Origin: Proteles cristata cristata
Lineage: Eukaryota > Chordata > Mammalia > Carnivora > Hyaenidae
Direction of reading: 5' to 3'
Length of the DNA: 64,000 bases
Assembly (NCBI GenBank): GCA_017311185.1
Contig: JAESUZ010001291.1
Span: 868,001 to 932,000, forward strand
Shown: one piece after another, positions 11,700 through 23,548 of the stretch
Layout: every line of letters starts with the position of its first letter
Numbering within the stretch: the stretch's first letter is position 1
Made by a program: the position numbers and the translations under genes
The notes under the pieces: model-generated
What the model saw: the letters and a program-made list of their open reading frames with translations, nothing else
Database searches by the model: none
What the model was told of the DNA's origin: nothing

Positions 11700-11860
11700 G
11701 GAAAGGATGAGCTTTGTCTCTGTGTGATCTTGAACACATCACGCATCATCTTTGTGCCCCAGTTTCCTCATCTGTAAAATGGGCATAACCAGGACCCATC
11801 TCACAGAGCAGTTTGTGAGGACTAAACGAATCAACATAGTGGTTAGCGCCCAGCCCACGA
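11700..11860 (+). mobile_element. MIR SINE relic
   Basis: Clear MIR core: GATCTTGAACACATCACGCA, then CCCAGTTTCCTCATCTGTAA, AATGGGCATAA and GAGGACTAAACGAATCAA. Plus orientation and ancient. Confidence 0.88.
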
Positions 11861-12310
11861 TGAGCAACCGACATAGTCATGATGTTGGTGATGATCATTT
11901 ACTCCGCAGCCCTGGGAATCCGTCCGAGGTATTTAGAGAGAGGAGTGACATGCTCAGCCGTATTTTTCAAGAAGACAACTCCGGTAGCAGGAGGAGGTTG
12001 AACTGTAGTGGTGAAACGTCATTGCAGACAAGCCACTTAGGAGGCTATAGCGAAACACAAAGAGGAGTTTATGAAAGCACACGCTGGATAGCTGAACTAA
12101 GCTTAGGCCTGGATCGTAGTAGCGCTCAGGACAGGATCTGAGAGTCACGCGTGCACACGTTGTAGCGGTAAACAAATCCAGCATCCAGAGAAATCATGAG
12201 GACGACGAGAAGGAAGGAAGATCAGAAAAACCTGAGGAGCAAGAGAAGAAAGGAAGACGGAGTGAAGGAGCCACTTAGTGAAACACCGCCTTTTAAGGAA
12301 GGGGAGAGGA

Positions 12311-12526
12311 GGGGCGCCTGGGTGGCTTAGTCAGTTGGGCGTCCAACTTTCGCTGAGGTCATGCTCTCGCGGTTCGTGGGTTCGAGCCCCGCATCGGGCT
12401 CTGTGCTGACTGCCAGCTCAGAGCCTGGAGCCTGTTTCAGTCTGTGACTCCCTCTCTCTCTGACCTTCCCCTGCTCACGCTCTCTCTCTCTCCTAGAAAT
12501 AAATAAAAATATTAAAAAAAAAAAAA
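12311..12526 (+). mobile_element. CAN-SINE, young subfamily, perfect 16-bp duplication
   Basis: Head GGGGCGCCTGGGTGGCTTAG, the diagnostic CTGACTGCCAGCTCAGAGCC block, the CTCCTAGAAATAAATAAAAA tail and a long pure poly-A. It is flanked by identical AAGGAAGGGGAGAGGA at 12295-12310 and 12527-12542. One of the best-preserved SINEs in the window. Confidence 0.96.
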
Positions 12527-13104
12527 AAGGAAGGGGAGAGGAAGGGAGAGGTTGAAGAGGTAGCCAAATGAGCAGCAGAGGAATCCAGGCTGTAATGATC
12601 TAGGATCCAAGAGTGTTTAAAAAGTAGGCAGTGGACGCAGTGTCAAATGCTACAGGGGTGAAATCAGGTAAATCAACGGAGAAACCTCCATCCCTCTGCA
12701 TCTTTGTTGTAACACTTTAGAGTCTGAATCCACTGTATTTGAGACATTTTGAAACAAGCAGCTGGGGGGGTTAAGAAGTTGGGCAAGGCTAAGACCCAGC
12801 TTTGCAGCTGGAGGATGCACTAACTAAGGAAAGGGGGTGGCGGGGGAAGACAAACGCTACCAGTGGGTGCAAGACTGAGTACGTGGCCTTAGGAGTTGTT
12901 GGAAAACCGTACGATGTAAAGCGTCTAGCAAGGAAATAAAATTCAAAGGAAAAAGGAAGAAGAAAACACCGATAAATCCTTCATCATTCACCTGCAACAA
13001 AGCAGAAGTCTCTCCAGAGACCTCAGCCATGTGGCTTCTGATTCAACCACGGGTACATTCCATTCTTGGTGGCACTCGCAGGCTATGCTTGGAAAATCCA
13101 TTTG

Positions 13105-13270
13105 CTTGTTCAATAAGTATTTTAAAAATCTGTTGATATATATATTTATTGACCACCTACTGTTTGTCAGGCTGTGTACCTGGAAGTTAGGCTGGTAGAC
13201 ATGACAGATAAAATGAGTCCTTCCATCATGGAGTCCATGGTCTAGCGAGGAAGATGGACATTCATCCAAA
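13105..13270 (-). mobile_element. L2 3'-end relic
   Basis: Reverse orientation of the L2 3' end: TTCAATAAGTATTTT...TTTATTGACCACCTACTG...GTCAGGCTGTGTACC...ATGGAGTCCATGGTCTAG. The similarity is diffuse but colinear. Confidence 0.6.
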
Positions 13271-15126
13271 ACTTGCACCAATATGTGCCTAAGATCCACG
13301 GGAAGCACCACGAGAGAGTAGCGAGGGGATCTCTGAGCGTATCCGGCAAGGAGACCCCCTGCATTGAGGGGCAAAAGCCGGGAAAAACCAAGTCCGACCT
13401 GAACACACTTCCCACAGACAGAGACTCTGGTCTTATGCCCTTTGATTCTCCCTCCAAATCTCAATCACTGGCTGGGGTGCGAAGGTTCCCAACCCCCTCT
13501 CTTCTTCCTCAGCTTATTCATAGGCCATGGAGCAGTCCCTGCCACGTATATCACTGGGGACCTCCTTCCACTCTCCCTACCCCCATCTCTCAGCTAGTTT
13601 TTTTCTTTTACGTACCATTTACAAGATTCCGTTGGATCCTCTACCTTCTACATAGGTCCCCAAATAAGGCAAGAGCGTCCACATTTTATTGGCTTTTTAA
13701 GAGCTATTTCTATCTGTTCAAACTTATGCTAAAATTATCTCTGGGGGGAAGGGTGGGGGGGAAGGAAATTGGCCTTTTTTCATACAATCTGCTAAACACT
13801 ATTCTTGTCAGCAAAGCCAAGTTGTAAACTGCCACAAAGGTGATGAATTAATTAGAAATCATTAACGTCCAATACAAAGTAGCTCTCATCCTCACCTCGG
13901 ATTTCGGAGGAGAGTGTTGAGGTGATAGACTATTCCACTGACATAAAATTGCAACCCCAGATTTGAGGCAGCGCAGTTTTAATCCAGAAGAAGGACCTAA
14001 CCAAGAAATGGCAAATAATGGAGCCATCCCTCCACTCCTTGCCCAAAATAAATGTCGTTGATTCATTGCCACAGTCCCTGTCATGAGCACAGACGCACCT
14101 GAGAAACGTTCTCACACCACACCCGTTAGTCCCTAGAACAAACTTCCTTATCGCTGCGGGAGCATCTGGTCCTCTGCTGGTCTAGCCACCACGGCCATCT
14201 TCTTCACTGTAGAATTGGAGACCTAGCCATTGGGAGGAAACAGCCAGCTCCTCGCAGGGGCAGAGGTTGGGGGGCGGGGGGGCCTTGCAAATACAATTTG
14301 TGTCCGTTACAACCAACATCCCAGAGAGCCGGACTGTCCTCAACAGTGCGTGTACAGGCGTCTCTTGTGTATGTGCATGCTGAGAGAACACGTGGAAAAG
14401 AGCAACGTGCCAACCTTCCGGAGTTTCCCCAAGTCACCGAAGGCGCCAAACCCACCTTCTAGTCCCAGAAAGATCAAGGGAACCAATGGTGAACCTGGTC
14501 GGATTTATCAGGAAATGGTGAAAATAAACAAAGGACTGCTACTCTGTCTTGGCATCAGCTCTGAAACAATCTGAACCACCTTGGAGCCTACAGTAAAGTT
14601 AACAAGTTGGGTGAATGGACAGGAAGTGCACTAGTTTGAGTCCTGGATATAAAAGCTGGGATTCTGAGGATAGCAGATCATAAAATGCCCAAGAGTCCAA
14701 AAGTAAAAAGCTCAGAGCTGGAGGTATAAGGATAGTGGTCTTCAATTTTTTCTTTAAATATAACCCTTTACATTGAAGAAATATAATACAGACAACCACT
14801 AAAAAATAAAGGATTTCTATCATACAGTAGAGAAGTTTCTCAATTTATTTTTTCATGTGATTTATGACAAATGCTTGATCTCGCAAGAGCATGGTTCCAA
14901 CAGTAAAATACGCCGTAAATTATAGGCACAGAAAGTTCCCTGACTCAACACTCAGAAGGGAGTTCACTTCCATGGAGTGAAGTACACAGCCCTCGGACCA
15001 GACGACTTGGGGTGATTTGTTTTAATCTTATAAAAATAATCACATCTTCAGTTTCATTTTTACATCTGCCTACCATTAACTGAGGGAACCTGAATAAGTT
15101 CTAAGAGTCGTCCATCAACTGCTCTT

Positions 15127-15343
15127 TTTTTTTAATTTTTTAAAATGTTTATTTATTATTGAGAGACAGAGACAGAGCATGAGAGAGGCAGAGAGGGGGA
15201 GACACAGAATCTGAAGCAGGCTCCAAGCTGTCAGCTCAAAGCCCAGAGCGCACAGCCCGATGCGGGGCTCGAACTCACAAACCGCGAGATCATGACTTGA
15301 GCTGAAGTTGGACGCTTAACCAACTGAGTCACCCAGGCGCCCC
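15127..15343 (-). mobile_element. CAN-SINE
   Basis: T-rich tail, GAGAGACAGAGACAGAGCAT, and the end GTCACCCAGGCGCCCC. The duplication is TCAACTGCTCTT (15115-15126) and TCAACTCCTCTT (15344-15355). A short internal insertion is present near AAGCCCAGAGCGCACAGCCC. Confidence 0.93.
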
Positions 15344-17159
15344 TCAACTCCTCTTGATGATGATTTATTCCAACGATAAAAGATTTAGATGCTGCGAAGT
15401 GACCATTTGAAATACAAACAATATATTTTTCAAATATATACCAAGATTCACTAGCCCTAGATGGGTAATCTTCACAGTATCACATCAGAGGTTCTGAGAG
15501 AGCAACGTAAGAGAATGAACGTCAGAAAAAGATTAAAAAAGGAGACAGAAAGGTGGGAGTATGTGTGAATGAAAAAAAAAATGGAACTACGTAATATAAA
15601 GTATTTAATGGGACTTGAAAGTAACCTTTTCTTCCCTCCATGGGACCCTGCGGGGACGGTGAATTACGGTAAACTCTCCCACCACAGTGAGAGTGTCCCA
15701 GATCCCCCGGTTGCCCTTCCTACCCTGTGACCGTGAACTTCTCCATAAGTAGCACAGATGTCATTTTTGTGCATATTTATTCTTCCCTTGACTAAACTCC
15801 AGCAGAAGGCAGTGGGAGACATTTGAAAGAAAAAAAAAAAATGCTGCAATTTGTAAAATCAAAGCATTGAAATTTTCCAGAAATTAAATGCCAGAGCTAT
15901 AATGCTTGGAGACTGCTATCTATGAAAACACTCGATTTCTCCTCAGAAAGTAACCTTGGTGTTAACAGGAAACCAAAAGAAGGTAATTCATGAAAATTGG
16001 CTTCCCCAGAATGCCATCTGATTATCCAAATCCATCCTTTTATTTTTTTCCCAAGTAAAACAACATGTACTCCCTTACCTGTTTTTGAACATCAACCGCC
16101 CTTCCTGGAAGCTTCCCTGCATTGTTCCCTCAGCTCTGCTTTCCCCCCGTTCCACTCATTTTCATCAGCTGTGCTGTCGTTAGGAATCTATACCCGAAAG
16201 GCAGGCACCAGAATGACCCGGCCTCATTCCAGACTCTGCCCGTGGTGGGTGCTCAGTCAATTGTGTTAGGTTTCATTGCTGCCCAATTACGGAGTTTCCC
16301 TGTCCAGCACCCCAGAGGGATGCTTCCAGAGCGGCCCACCTCAGGCCTTTCTGTGCCTTTCCAATTCTGCGTGTTCTGTCAGTTTCCAGTATGTTCCACG
16401 TTAGCGCCTGTGGACAGGCTTGGAGGAGCTTCCGTCTTCTCCATTCATCTCTCTCTGGAATGTCAGCACCTTCCCCCCACAGCATTCTCCCACCTTATGA
16501 TCTCGACTACGCCTAATCCCTCGTTGGCTGCCCTGCTCTGTCGCTGCAGAGCCCCGGTTGTGTGTCTCAGGCTTGTTTGAGGACCGAGGTGACCTTCCCT
16601 GCCTGTATCTGAGCGTCTCCCCTAAATCCTGCCCCCACCCTGCCCTTCACACTTCCCCCCAGCCTCACGGTGCCTGGCGTGAGCCATGCTGCTATCGGCC
16701 CTCTTTCTTGAGCCCACTGCGCTCAACGCCCCTGCAGACAGGAGGTGTCCGGGCTGCTTCTTCCTGCTGAGGTTAGAGAGCTGTTTCAAGGTCACAGAGA
16801 GAACTAGAAGGAAACTCCGGGAAGTCTCCAGGACCCTACGAGAGGCTCGCTCCCTCTTTGCTTCCTTCAAACTTTCCAAAGGATAATTCAGATCTCCGCT
16901 GAACGTCACGTTTCAGGTCCCCAAGATGTTTCAAGTTAGCCTATCCTGATGCAGACCCTAAATCTTAGCACGTGTAGCACCTGAGCTCCCGTCCTACCCG
17001 CAGTAGAGTGAGCTCCTCAGCGAGACTCAGGCAGTCGTTACGTCCTCCTCGTTCTTGGAGGCTCCTACGAAATCTGGGCTCTGGCTTCTCTTGTCTGGAT
17101 GTAACAAATCCACTTCCTTTACCCTTCTTCGAAGAGAAGCTCCTTCCAAAACGTCGTGT

Positions 17160-17330
17160 GGTCCCCCACCCATCAGCATCACCTGGGAACTTGTTACAAA
17201 TGTAAATTCTCGAGCCCCATCCCAGGCTGAATGCATCAGACACTCTGGGCGAGGATGAGGGGCATGATCTGTGTTTTAACAGCCCTTTCAGTTAATTCTG
17301 ACAAATACTAAACCTTGAGACCCACTGACT
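17160..17330 (-). mobile_element. MER5A-like hAT DNA transposon relic
   Basis: Reads CAGCATCACCTGGGAACTTG, TTACAAATGTAAATTCTCGA, GATCTGTGTTTTAACAGCCC, then CTTGAGACCCACTG. This is the reverse of the non-autonomous hAT-Charlie MER5A consensus as I recall it. Confidence 0.8.
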
Positions 17331-18082
17331 TAATTTCTCTTCAGACTATTATAAGGTACTGAGTACACACTCGGTAAAACGCCAGCCAGTGCAGGGAGGG
17401 AGAATCACCGTGTCTTCCTACATGTTCTGCCTTCTGTCTGAACTCTGGGGGTTCTGGTCACGTTCTCATTGGACCACACGGGGATTTAGCCTGTGGTTCA
17501 TTATGGCTCCCTTGCATATTTGTAAAAGGCCAGACCTGCTCCATTTTGCCTTGGAGTAACTGGAGAGATTTTTCTTTCCCCCCCAATTAATCTCTCTTTA
17601 TTTAATCCCATTTGAATTTTACTGTTTATATGCATTCATTTTTCCAACTTATCTCACACATTCTACACTCCATTCCATTTTCCAAGACACTTGACGCCTC
17701 CACTTCTTTTCACAGCAATTGCGGATTTAATTAGAAGGTGCTTTATTCCAGGAACTAAAACATTATTAAGGATATGCTATGCCACACATGGAAGCCATAC
17801 GGGGACCAGTGGCACAGAAAACAAGAAAGTCTGGAAAGCGTGCTTATGCTTGCATTTACTTTTGCTGAATATATTAAACACCCAGCAATTCCAACCCACA
17901 CAAACAAATCAACAAAGCCCGCTTCTGAAAGGCAACAGGAATCCTCTTCTTTCTTGTGTGCCTTTTCCTGTGCAAGATGGACATTCCTTTCTCCTTCCCT
18001 GGGTAATGTAAAGCCCCAGGTTAACATGAACTGTCCTTTCCCTCTCCTTTCTTTGTTGACTCTGTGCTCTCAACCAGTATGA

Positions 18083-18445
18083 GACTGCTTGGGCTCCCGT
18101 ATCAAAGGACAGGGTGAAATTTATCGTCTCAGGGTTCTGGAAGTTAGAAGTCCAAGATCATAGCGTCAGCACGGATGCCTCCTCCTGAGGCCTCTCTCTG
18201 TGGCTTGCAGGTGGTCGCCATCTTCCTGTGTCCTCAAATGGGCTTCCTCTATACCAGTCTGTGTCCTAATCTCTTTTAAGGACACCAGTCACACTGGATG
18301 AAGCCCCACCCTACTGACCTCATTTTAAGTTAGTTACCCCTTTGAAGAACTGATCTCCAATTATAGTCACATTCTGAGATACTGGAGGTTAGGACTTTAA
18401 CATATGAGTCGGGGTAGGACATACTTCAGCCCACAACACAGCCTA
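18083..18445 (-). mobile_element. MLT1-type solo LTR (ERVL-MaLR), antisense
   Basis: In reverse orientation it carries the hallmark MLT1 blocks: CAGGGTTCTGGAAGTTAGAA, GGACACCAGTCACACTGGAT, AGTCACATTCTGAGATACTG and TTAGGACTTTAACATATGAG. It is an old non-coding LTR relic, and I see no internal retroviral coding sequence beside it. Confidence 0.82.
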
Positions 18446-19880
18446 CTTCCATCTGACCTACAGCTCAGTAAAAGGCAAGAAAATGATTATTGGAACTTAG
18501 ATGGAAATAAATTCCAGCTCCTTTAGGCAGCGAAGGGAAGGTAAAGTGAATATATAGAAAATATGATCATATGAACATGATACTGAGAAAAGTCACTTTA
18601 GGGCACTACACAGATAACTGGGACTGGTTAGATTAAGCAAAGGGCAATCTGTAGGCAGCTCCATCTGAGATGTGCCCCAAACTACACCAAAATCATAATG
18701 CTCTAGTCACCTAGGACTACCATGTTTCCTTTAAAAATATGGAATTTTAAATACTCCAGGACCTATAGAAAATAATCCTAAACTCAAAAAAGACTTAAAT
18801 TGTCATATTGAACAAAACCGATGAGATATGTTCAGAATGATAGAGCACGATCTACATTTGCGCTGATCAACTCTACCGCGTGGCTCGCCATGACCGATTT
18901 GAACACATCTCATTTGTTCAATGAGCTCCCACGCCGCCGAGCTAGAGCTTCCTGCTGTCTCCCTGACTCACAACCATCTGCGGTGGTAGCCAGGAGTGAA
19001 GCGGCTGGGTGCCTACAGGAAGGAGGGCTGGCGCCCGAGTTAGACTTCCTTGGATTCAAAGCTCGCTTATACCTGCCACGTGACCCCAGGTAAGCCACGC
19101 GGTCTTTTTACGTCTGCTTCTTCTTTCGTAATGACAACACCAATACCCAACAAAGAGGGCTAATGCCAAGATTTAAAAGTATAGGCAAAAACACGTGGGA
19201 AGTATCCCATAAATTTTAGCCATATAGATCCATAGCCAGGCTCTCACCATCAAGACAATGTAAATAAACTACCAGCCTTCATAGAAGCTTCTTAAGTTTC
19301 CCTTCCTCTCCAGGAAGGGAAAGGAATAGTTTTTCCTTCAGGCTTCTAGTTAGTCCCTAATTCCCTGCACTTTCTCTTGGGAAACTCTTCCCATTTTTAT
19401 GGCCAGTTATGTCTGAGGCATTTATACGCCTATTTCTTTTGCCAGTAACTGTGTGATACAAGTAATACATGATTTTCAGATCTAAGTCAGTATCTGAGAA
19501 AGAACATAATTCAATCTCATTAAATAACATTTTTCTAATGCTGTTTATTTAAATTCTATTAAATATTTATACTGAATCCCAGAGTTGTTTCATGAAGTGG
19601 CTTAAATCTGTGCTTTCCCTTTTCTCCCTTGATACATATAGTTTTATGCATAATATTTCTGAAGATTAATGCATCAAAATCACTAAACTAAGAATATCAC
19701 AGTAAGGCTATTTTTTGGTCATTTACCTGAAAGAATTACAGTTTTAGGGATGAGAAGTAACAGAAGTGGTACCTCTACCATCCTCTTTTTCTTAGGGAAG
19801 AAGTTATAAAAGAGGGTCAATCTCTGGGCTCATTTTGGTATGTACAAAAAGTTATCCTCTCTGGACGTACAAGTGATTCT

Positions 19881-20092
19881 AAGTTTTTTAATGTATATTT
19901 ATTTTGGGGAGAGAGAGGTAAGAGTAGGGGGTAGCAGAGGGAGACAGAGAGAGGGAGACACAGAATCCGAAGCAGGCTCCAGGCTCCGAGCTGTCAGCAC
20001 AGAGCCTGACGTGGGGCTTGAACCCACAAGGGTGAGATAATGACCTGAGCCAAAGTTGGACGCTTAACCGACTGAGCCACCCAGGCACCTCA
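19881..20092 (-). mobile_element. CAN-SINE
   Basis: Element in reverse orientation ending GACTGAGCCACCCAGGCACC. It is flanked by a 19-bp duplication with one mismatch: TGGACGTACAAGTGATTCT (19862-19880) and TGGACTTACAAGTGATTCT (20093-20111). Confidence 0.94.
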
Positions 20093-20099
20093 TGGACTT

Positions 20100-20143
20100 A
20101 CAAGTGATTCTAGAATGAAACATACAAGTGATTCTAGAATGAA
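20100..20143. repeat. 24-bp tandem duplication next to a SINE target site
   Basis: ACAAGTGATTCTAGAATGAA occurs at 20100-20119 and again at 20124-20143, separated by ACAT. The left half of the unit is also the right end of the SINE target duplication. Confidence 0.9.
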
Positions 20144-21179
20144 CAGATACATGTTTACACTGGCCACTGGAATGAGATAGCTCCATTAAAGATGCTATTG
20201 CTTATGTCATCTTGATTCTTGACAAGTAAGAACTTTTCAGAAGTTTTATTGGTTTTTCCATCCTGTCTGATTAAACTTTGGAGGGAAAACAGAACCCCAA
20301 TGTCCTTGAAAAATGCTTATTTACTTTGGAAAAAGTATATCTTTCTTAGATTCTTAGATTCATCTCATTCTCTATGTGGACATAGAACAAGCCCTTAAAA
20401 TTACTTTCCTCTTGAATTTCTAGTTTGCTTTTTGACTCCTTAGTGAGACTGCAGCCCACTGATTTTTTTCTCTACTGAGTTGTGTCTGAGGAAGAAAAAC
20501 TTTAATTGATTATTGTCTAACCCAGCTCCTTGATGGTACTTTACCACACCCAGAGCCAATAAAATATTGATGGAATGGTAAAACAGAAAACTATCTTATG
20601 ATTCAGTGACTCAAAACTGTGAAAAGCTTTCGTCAAGTAACAATATTTAGAAGGACAATTCAATAAGTTGGAAGGGGTAGACACGCAGATACCCATCACA
20701 TTTTATTAAGCAAATTAAAAATAGATTTCATCTTTACTGTGTGTCCTTACAGAATAAAAGTTACTGGGTTCAGTTGTTGATACTGTGCCTAGCAGATTGG
20801 CTAATTGCTTTGTCCAGATGCTTGATGCATATTAATGTGGGTTCCGTGTCAGTTATGACTAGCTTTGTTCACAATCTAGCCTCCACTTAGCACAATTCAA
20901 TAAAAATAAGGATGTTCACTTGAAATGTAACTGCAAGCACTTCTGAAGGGGGATAAAATGGCATCGTGGAAAGAGCCATGAGCTGTGGGTGATAGCCCGA
21001 ATTCTAATGTGTTCCCAACCACATGATCTTGGCCAGGCATTTACTCCTCATCATCATGCTAGGCATAGCTGCTGCATAGGGATGTCATGTGAAACTGGGG
21101 AGCCAAAGCATTACCATGAGGGAGCAGAAGGGGAAATAGCTCCTTATGCGCATTTCCAAAGTAGCACCTTACTAACAGT

Positions 21180-21985
21180 CTCTGAAGGTAAAACATTAAT
21201 TAACGTTTGCAAACACGTTAGGGGATTTGAAAGACTGACAAATCCCAAGCGTTGGCAAAGATATAGAGCAGCTGGAATTTTCCTACGTTGCTTGTGGGAA
21301 TATGACGTGCTACAACCATTGGAAATCAGGTTGGTGCTTTCTTTAAGATGGTCAACATGTGTGTACAATATGAGGCCATACTTCTACTGTTCCACTCCTA
21401 GGTATTTACATAAGAGAAATGAAAACACAAGTGTACACAAAGACTTGTACATAAATGTTTATGACCGCTTTATTCATAATAGCCCCCAACTGGCAATAAC
21501 CCAAATGTCCATCTGCAGACGAACGGATAAACAGCCTACGGCATAGACATTCATATAAACATAGCTACATACACTACCAATATATACTATACATGCTACT
21601 GGCACTAAGAAGGGATGCTGTTGCAGACATATGCAACAAAATGAACCTTGAAAACAGTATCTGAGCAAAAAAAAAAAAAAAAGCCAGGTTAAAAAAAAAA
21701 GAGAGTACGTACCCTATGATCCCATTTTTAGAATCATGCCAAACGAGTCCATTGTGACAGAAAGCAGAGCAGTGGTTGTCTGGGGCTGGGCACTGGGGGG
21801 AAATTGATTGCAAAGGGGATTAGGGCCCTTTACAGAATAATGGGATGGAAGATTCTATAGCCCGATGTGCTGGTGGCTTCACAGATGTATCTATTTGACA
21901 AAACTCATCAAAGTTTATGTTTGAAATGGGCATATTTCATCATGCGTAAATTATATCTCGATAAAATTGAATGAAAAAATGAACA
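21180..21985 (+). mobile_element. Old L1 3' fragment (ORF2 C-terminal relic plus 3'UTR)
   Basis: Contains typical diverged L1 ORF2-end wording: GGCAAAGATATAGAGCAGCT, TTTATGACCGCTTTATTCAT, ATAACCCAAATGTCCATCTG and CAGACGAACGGATAAACAG. A-rich runs (21667-21682, 21690-21699) and an AAAATTGAATGAAAAAATGA plus (AC)n end follow. The frame is broken, so nothing is functional. Confidence 0.82.
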
Positions 21986-22534
21986 CACACACACACACAG
22001 GGAAAGCTGTGACAAGTGTCAGGCTGAAATGTCTCAGGCTGGCTATCAGATACCAAGAAGGCGGTTGAAGATCATGCCCATCTTGTAGTTGACTCTCCCG
22101 CCAAAGTTTAGGGCGTGGCCTGATTCTACTCCCAGCCTGACTTCCTTTTATAGAAACTCTGCTATGCTTCTGCGCGTGCGATGATGGCCATGAGGCAGTT
22201 TGTAAACCAAGATGTGCTGTCTCCAGTCACAGAAAGGGCAGTGCCCGAGGCTGATTGCGCGCCTGTCCAGGGTCTTGAGCTGCCCTGCGTGTCTGCTTTC
22301 TGGGGGGCAGCACCTGCATGGAGAGAGGTCCCTCCGGGTCTCCGAGGGGACCTGGTGCCTGCAATCGTTTCCCTTTCCTCTAACCTTCCTCTTCTCGGCT
22401 GGACTCCTCTCACTGCTCAGAACCACCGGCCTTTGATAAGCTGTAAAGGAATCATGAATAAATGGACATAAAGACAGCCTTCCTCCAGGCGCACTAGATT
22501 CTGAAAATTAGGTTAATTCTCGCTTGTGGCCTTG

Positions 22535-22760
22535 TGACTAAGAGCTCGAGCCCCGGGGTCAGACTTCATGTGTCCAGGTACCAGCTCCTCCACACCTACC
22601 AGATGAATGTACAAAAACCTTTTAACCTGTCAGAGCTCCGGCTTCTTTGTCTGCAAAAGAGAGGTCAAAATAACACCCACTTCACAGGCTGACGCGAGCA
22701 AGGGCATGAAAGTCCTTAACACAGGGTGGCACGGAGTAAGAAAGTGACAACTGAAAGCTA
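22535..22760 (+). mobile_element. MIR SINE relic
   Basis: GACTAAGAGCTCGAGCCCCG, AACCTGTCAGAGCTCCGGCT, GTCTGCAAAAGAGAGG and the CCTTAACACAGGGTGGCACG end align with MIR in plus orientation. Diverged. Confidence 0.75.
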
Positions 22761-23379
22761 CAAATATTACTGGATATTTTTGTCCTGGCCACCCTAACTT
22801 CTCTCTCTGTTTCCTAGAGGACATCAGAGCACGTTTCTCCCAGCCAGGCTCTTTGATCCAGGGGAGCAGAAAGTTCTCGTAGTCAGTTCGCACTCAGCCT
22901 AAACGGGAACTTTCCTAAAAACACCAGTTACATAAGACAAAATGGTTGAGCGCAGCCGCACCTTTAAGACCCAGTCTCACACTCCGAGTTGATTGTGAGC
23001 ATTGTAGTTCATCCCTACATACTTGAGAAGCCTGTCAAGTGTAATTGCGTGAGCAGGCAGAGAGTCCAGCCACATGCCTTGTTGAGAAATGTAGAAAATT
23101 GGGTGCTCCAGCAAGCCAAGTAGGGAATTAATAATATATTTAGAATTACTAATAAAATGCCTGTCAAGCAGGCAGCAACGTATTATATACTCCAAAAAAA
23201 AAAAAAAGAAAGAAAAAAATCCTGCCTGTCGTGTGGCGTTTCCACTGTTCCTGAGAAGTATATGTTCTTGGAAATAACAATGATTCGGCCCCAGATGAAA
23301 CTTTTATTCTCTGGCATTTCCACCCCCCTTGATTTTTCACTCGTGTGTGTATTTTTTTTACATCCCGCCTCCCGTGTAG

Positions 23380-23548
23380 CTCCACCAACCCTCCCAGACG
23401 TCAGTGGGTCAAGCAGCCTCCCAAAGCAGCCTTCTGCACCTGGCTCACAGCCAAGCATCCATGTCTCAAAGCCCCGTCCGGCAGGCTTCCTCTTCTTCCT
23501 CCTCATCCTCCTCTTCTTCAGCTTTGAGCGTGGGCCAGTTAGTCAGCA
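23380..23548 (+). CDS. POU6F2: POU6F2 coding exon (Ser-rich linker)
   Basis: A 169-nt exon reading LHQPSQTSVGQAASQ..., then MSQSPVRQA, a run of 11 serines, and ALSVGQLVS plus one base. The acceptor is CCTCCCGTGTAG and the donor is A|GTAAGT, a near-perfect donor. The start phase is 0 and the end phase is 1; the split codon A|AT joins to the next exon to give Asn. The segment is a low-complexity linker between the activation segment and the POU-specific domain. The serine run is coded only by TCN codons, so the coding strand is a long pyrimidine tract ending in CAG. The two longer overlapping open frames here are shadows in the wrong frame. Confidence 0.95.

Larger units (their letters stand above)
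11003..23379 (+). other. POU6F2: POU6F2 intron
   Basis: Intron of 12.4 kb between GTAACA and the acceptor CCTCCCGTGTAG. It holds a MIR (11700-11860), CAN-SINEs (12311-12526, 15127-15343, 19881-20092), an L2 3' relic (13105-13270), a MER5-like element (17160-17330), an MLT1 LTR (18083-18445), MIR pieces (about 19030-19190, 20965-21050, 22535-22760) and an L1 tail (21180-21985). In 11003-11690, 13500-15110, 15350-17150 (C/T-rich, possibly L2-derived around 16060-16700), 17340-18080, 19200-19860 and 20150-20960 I see nothing I can name. Confidence 0.9.

Noticed and set aside
12988..13464. 158-codon minus-strand frame.
   Set aside because: It overlaps an L2 relic, has no recognisable domain, and its length is within chance expectation for this window.
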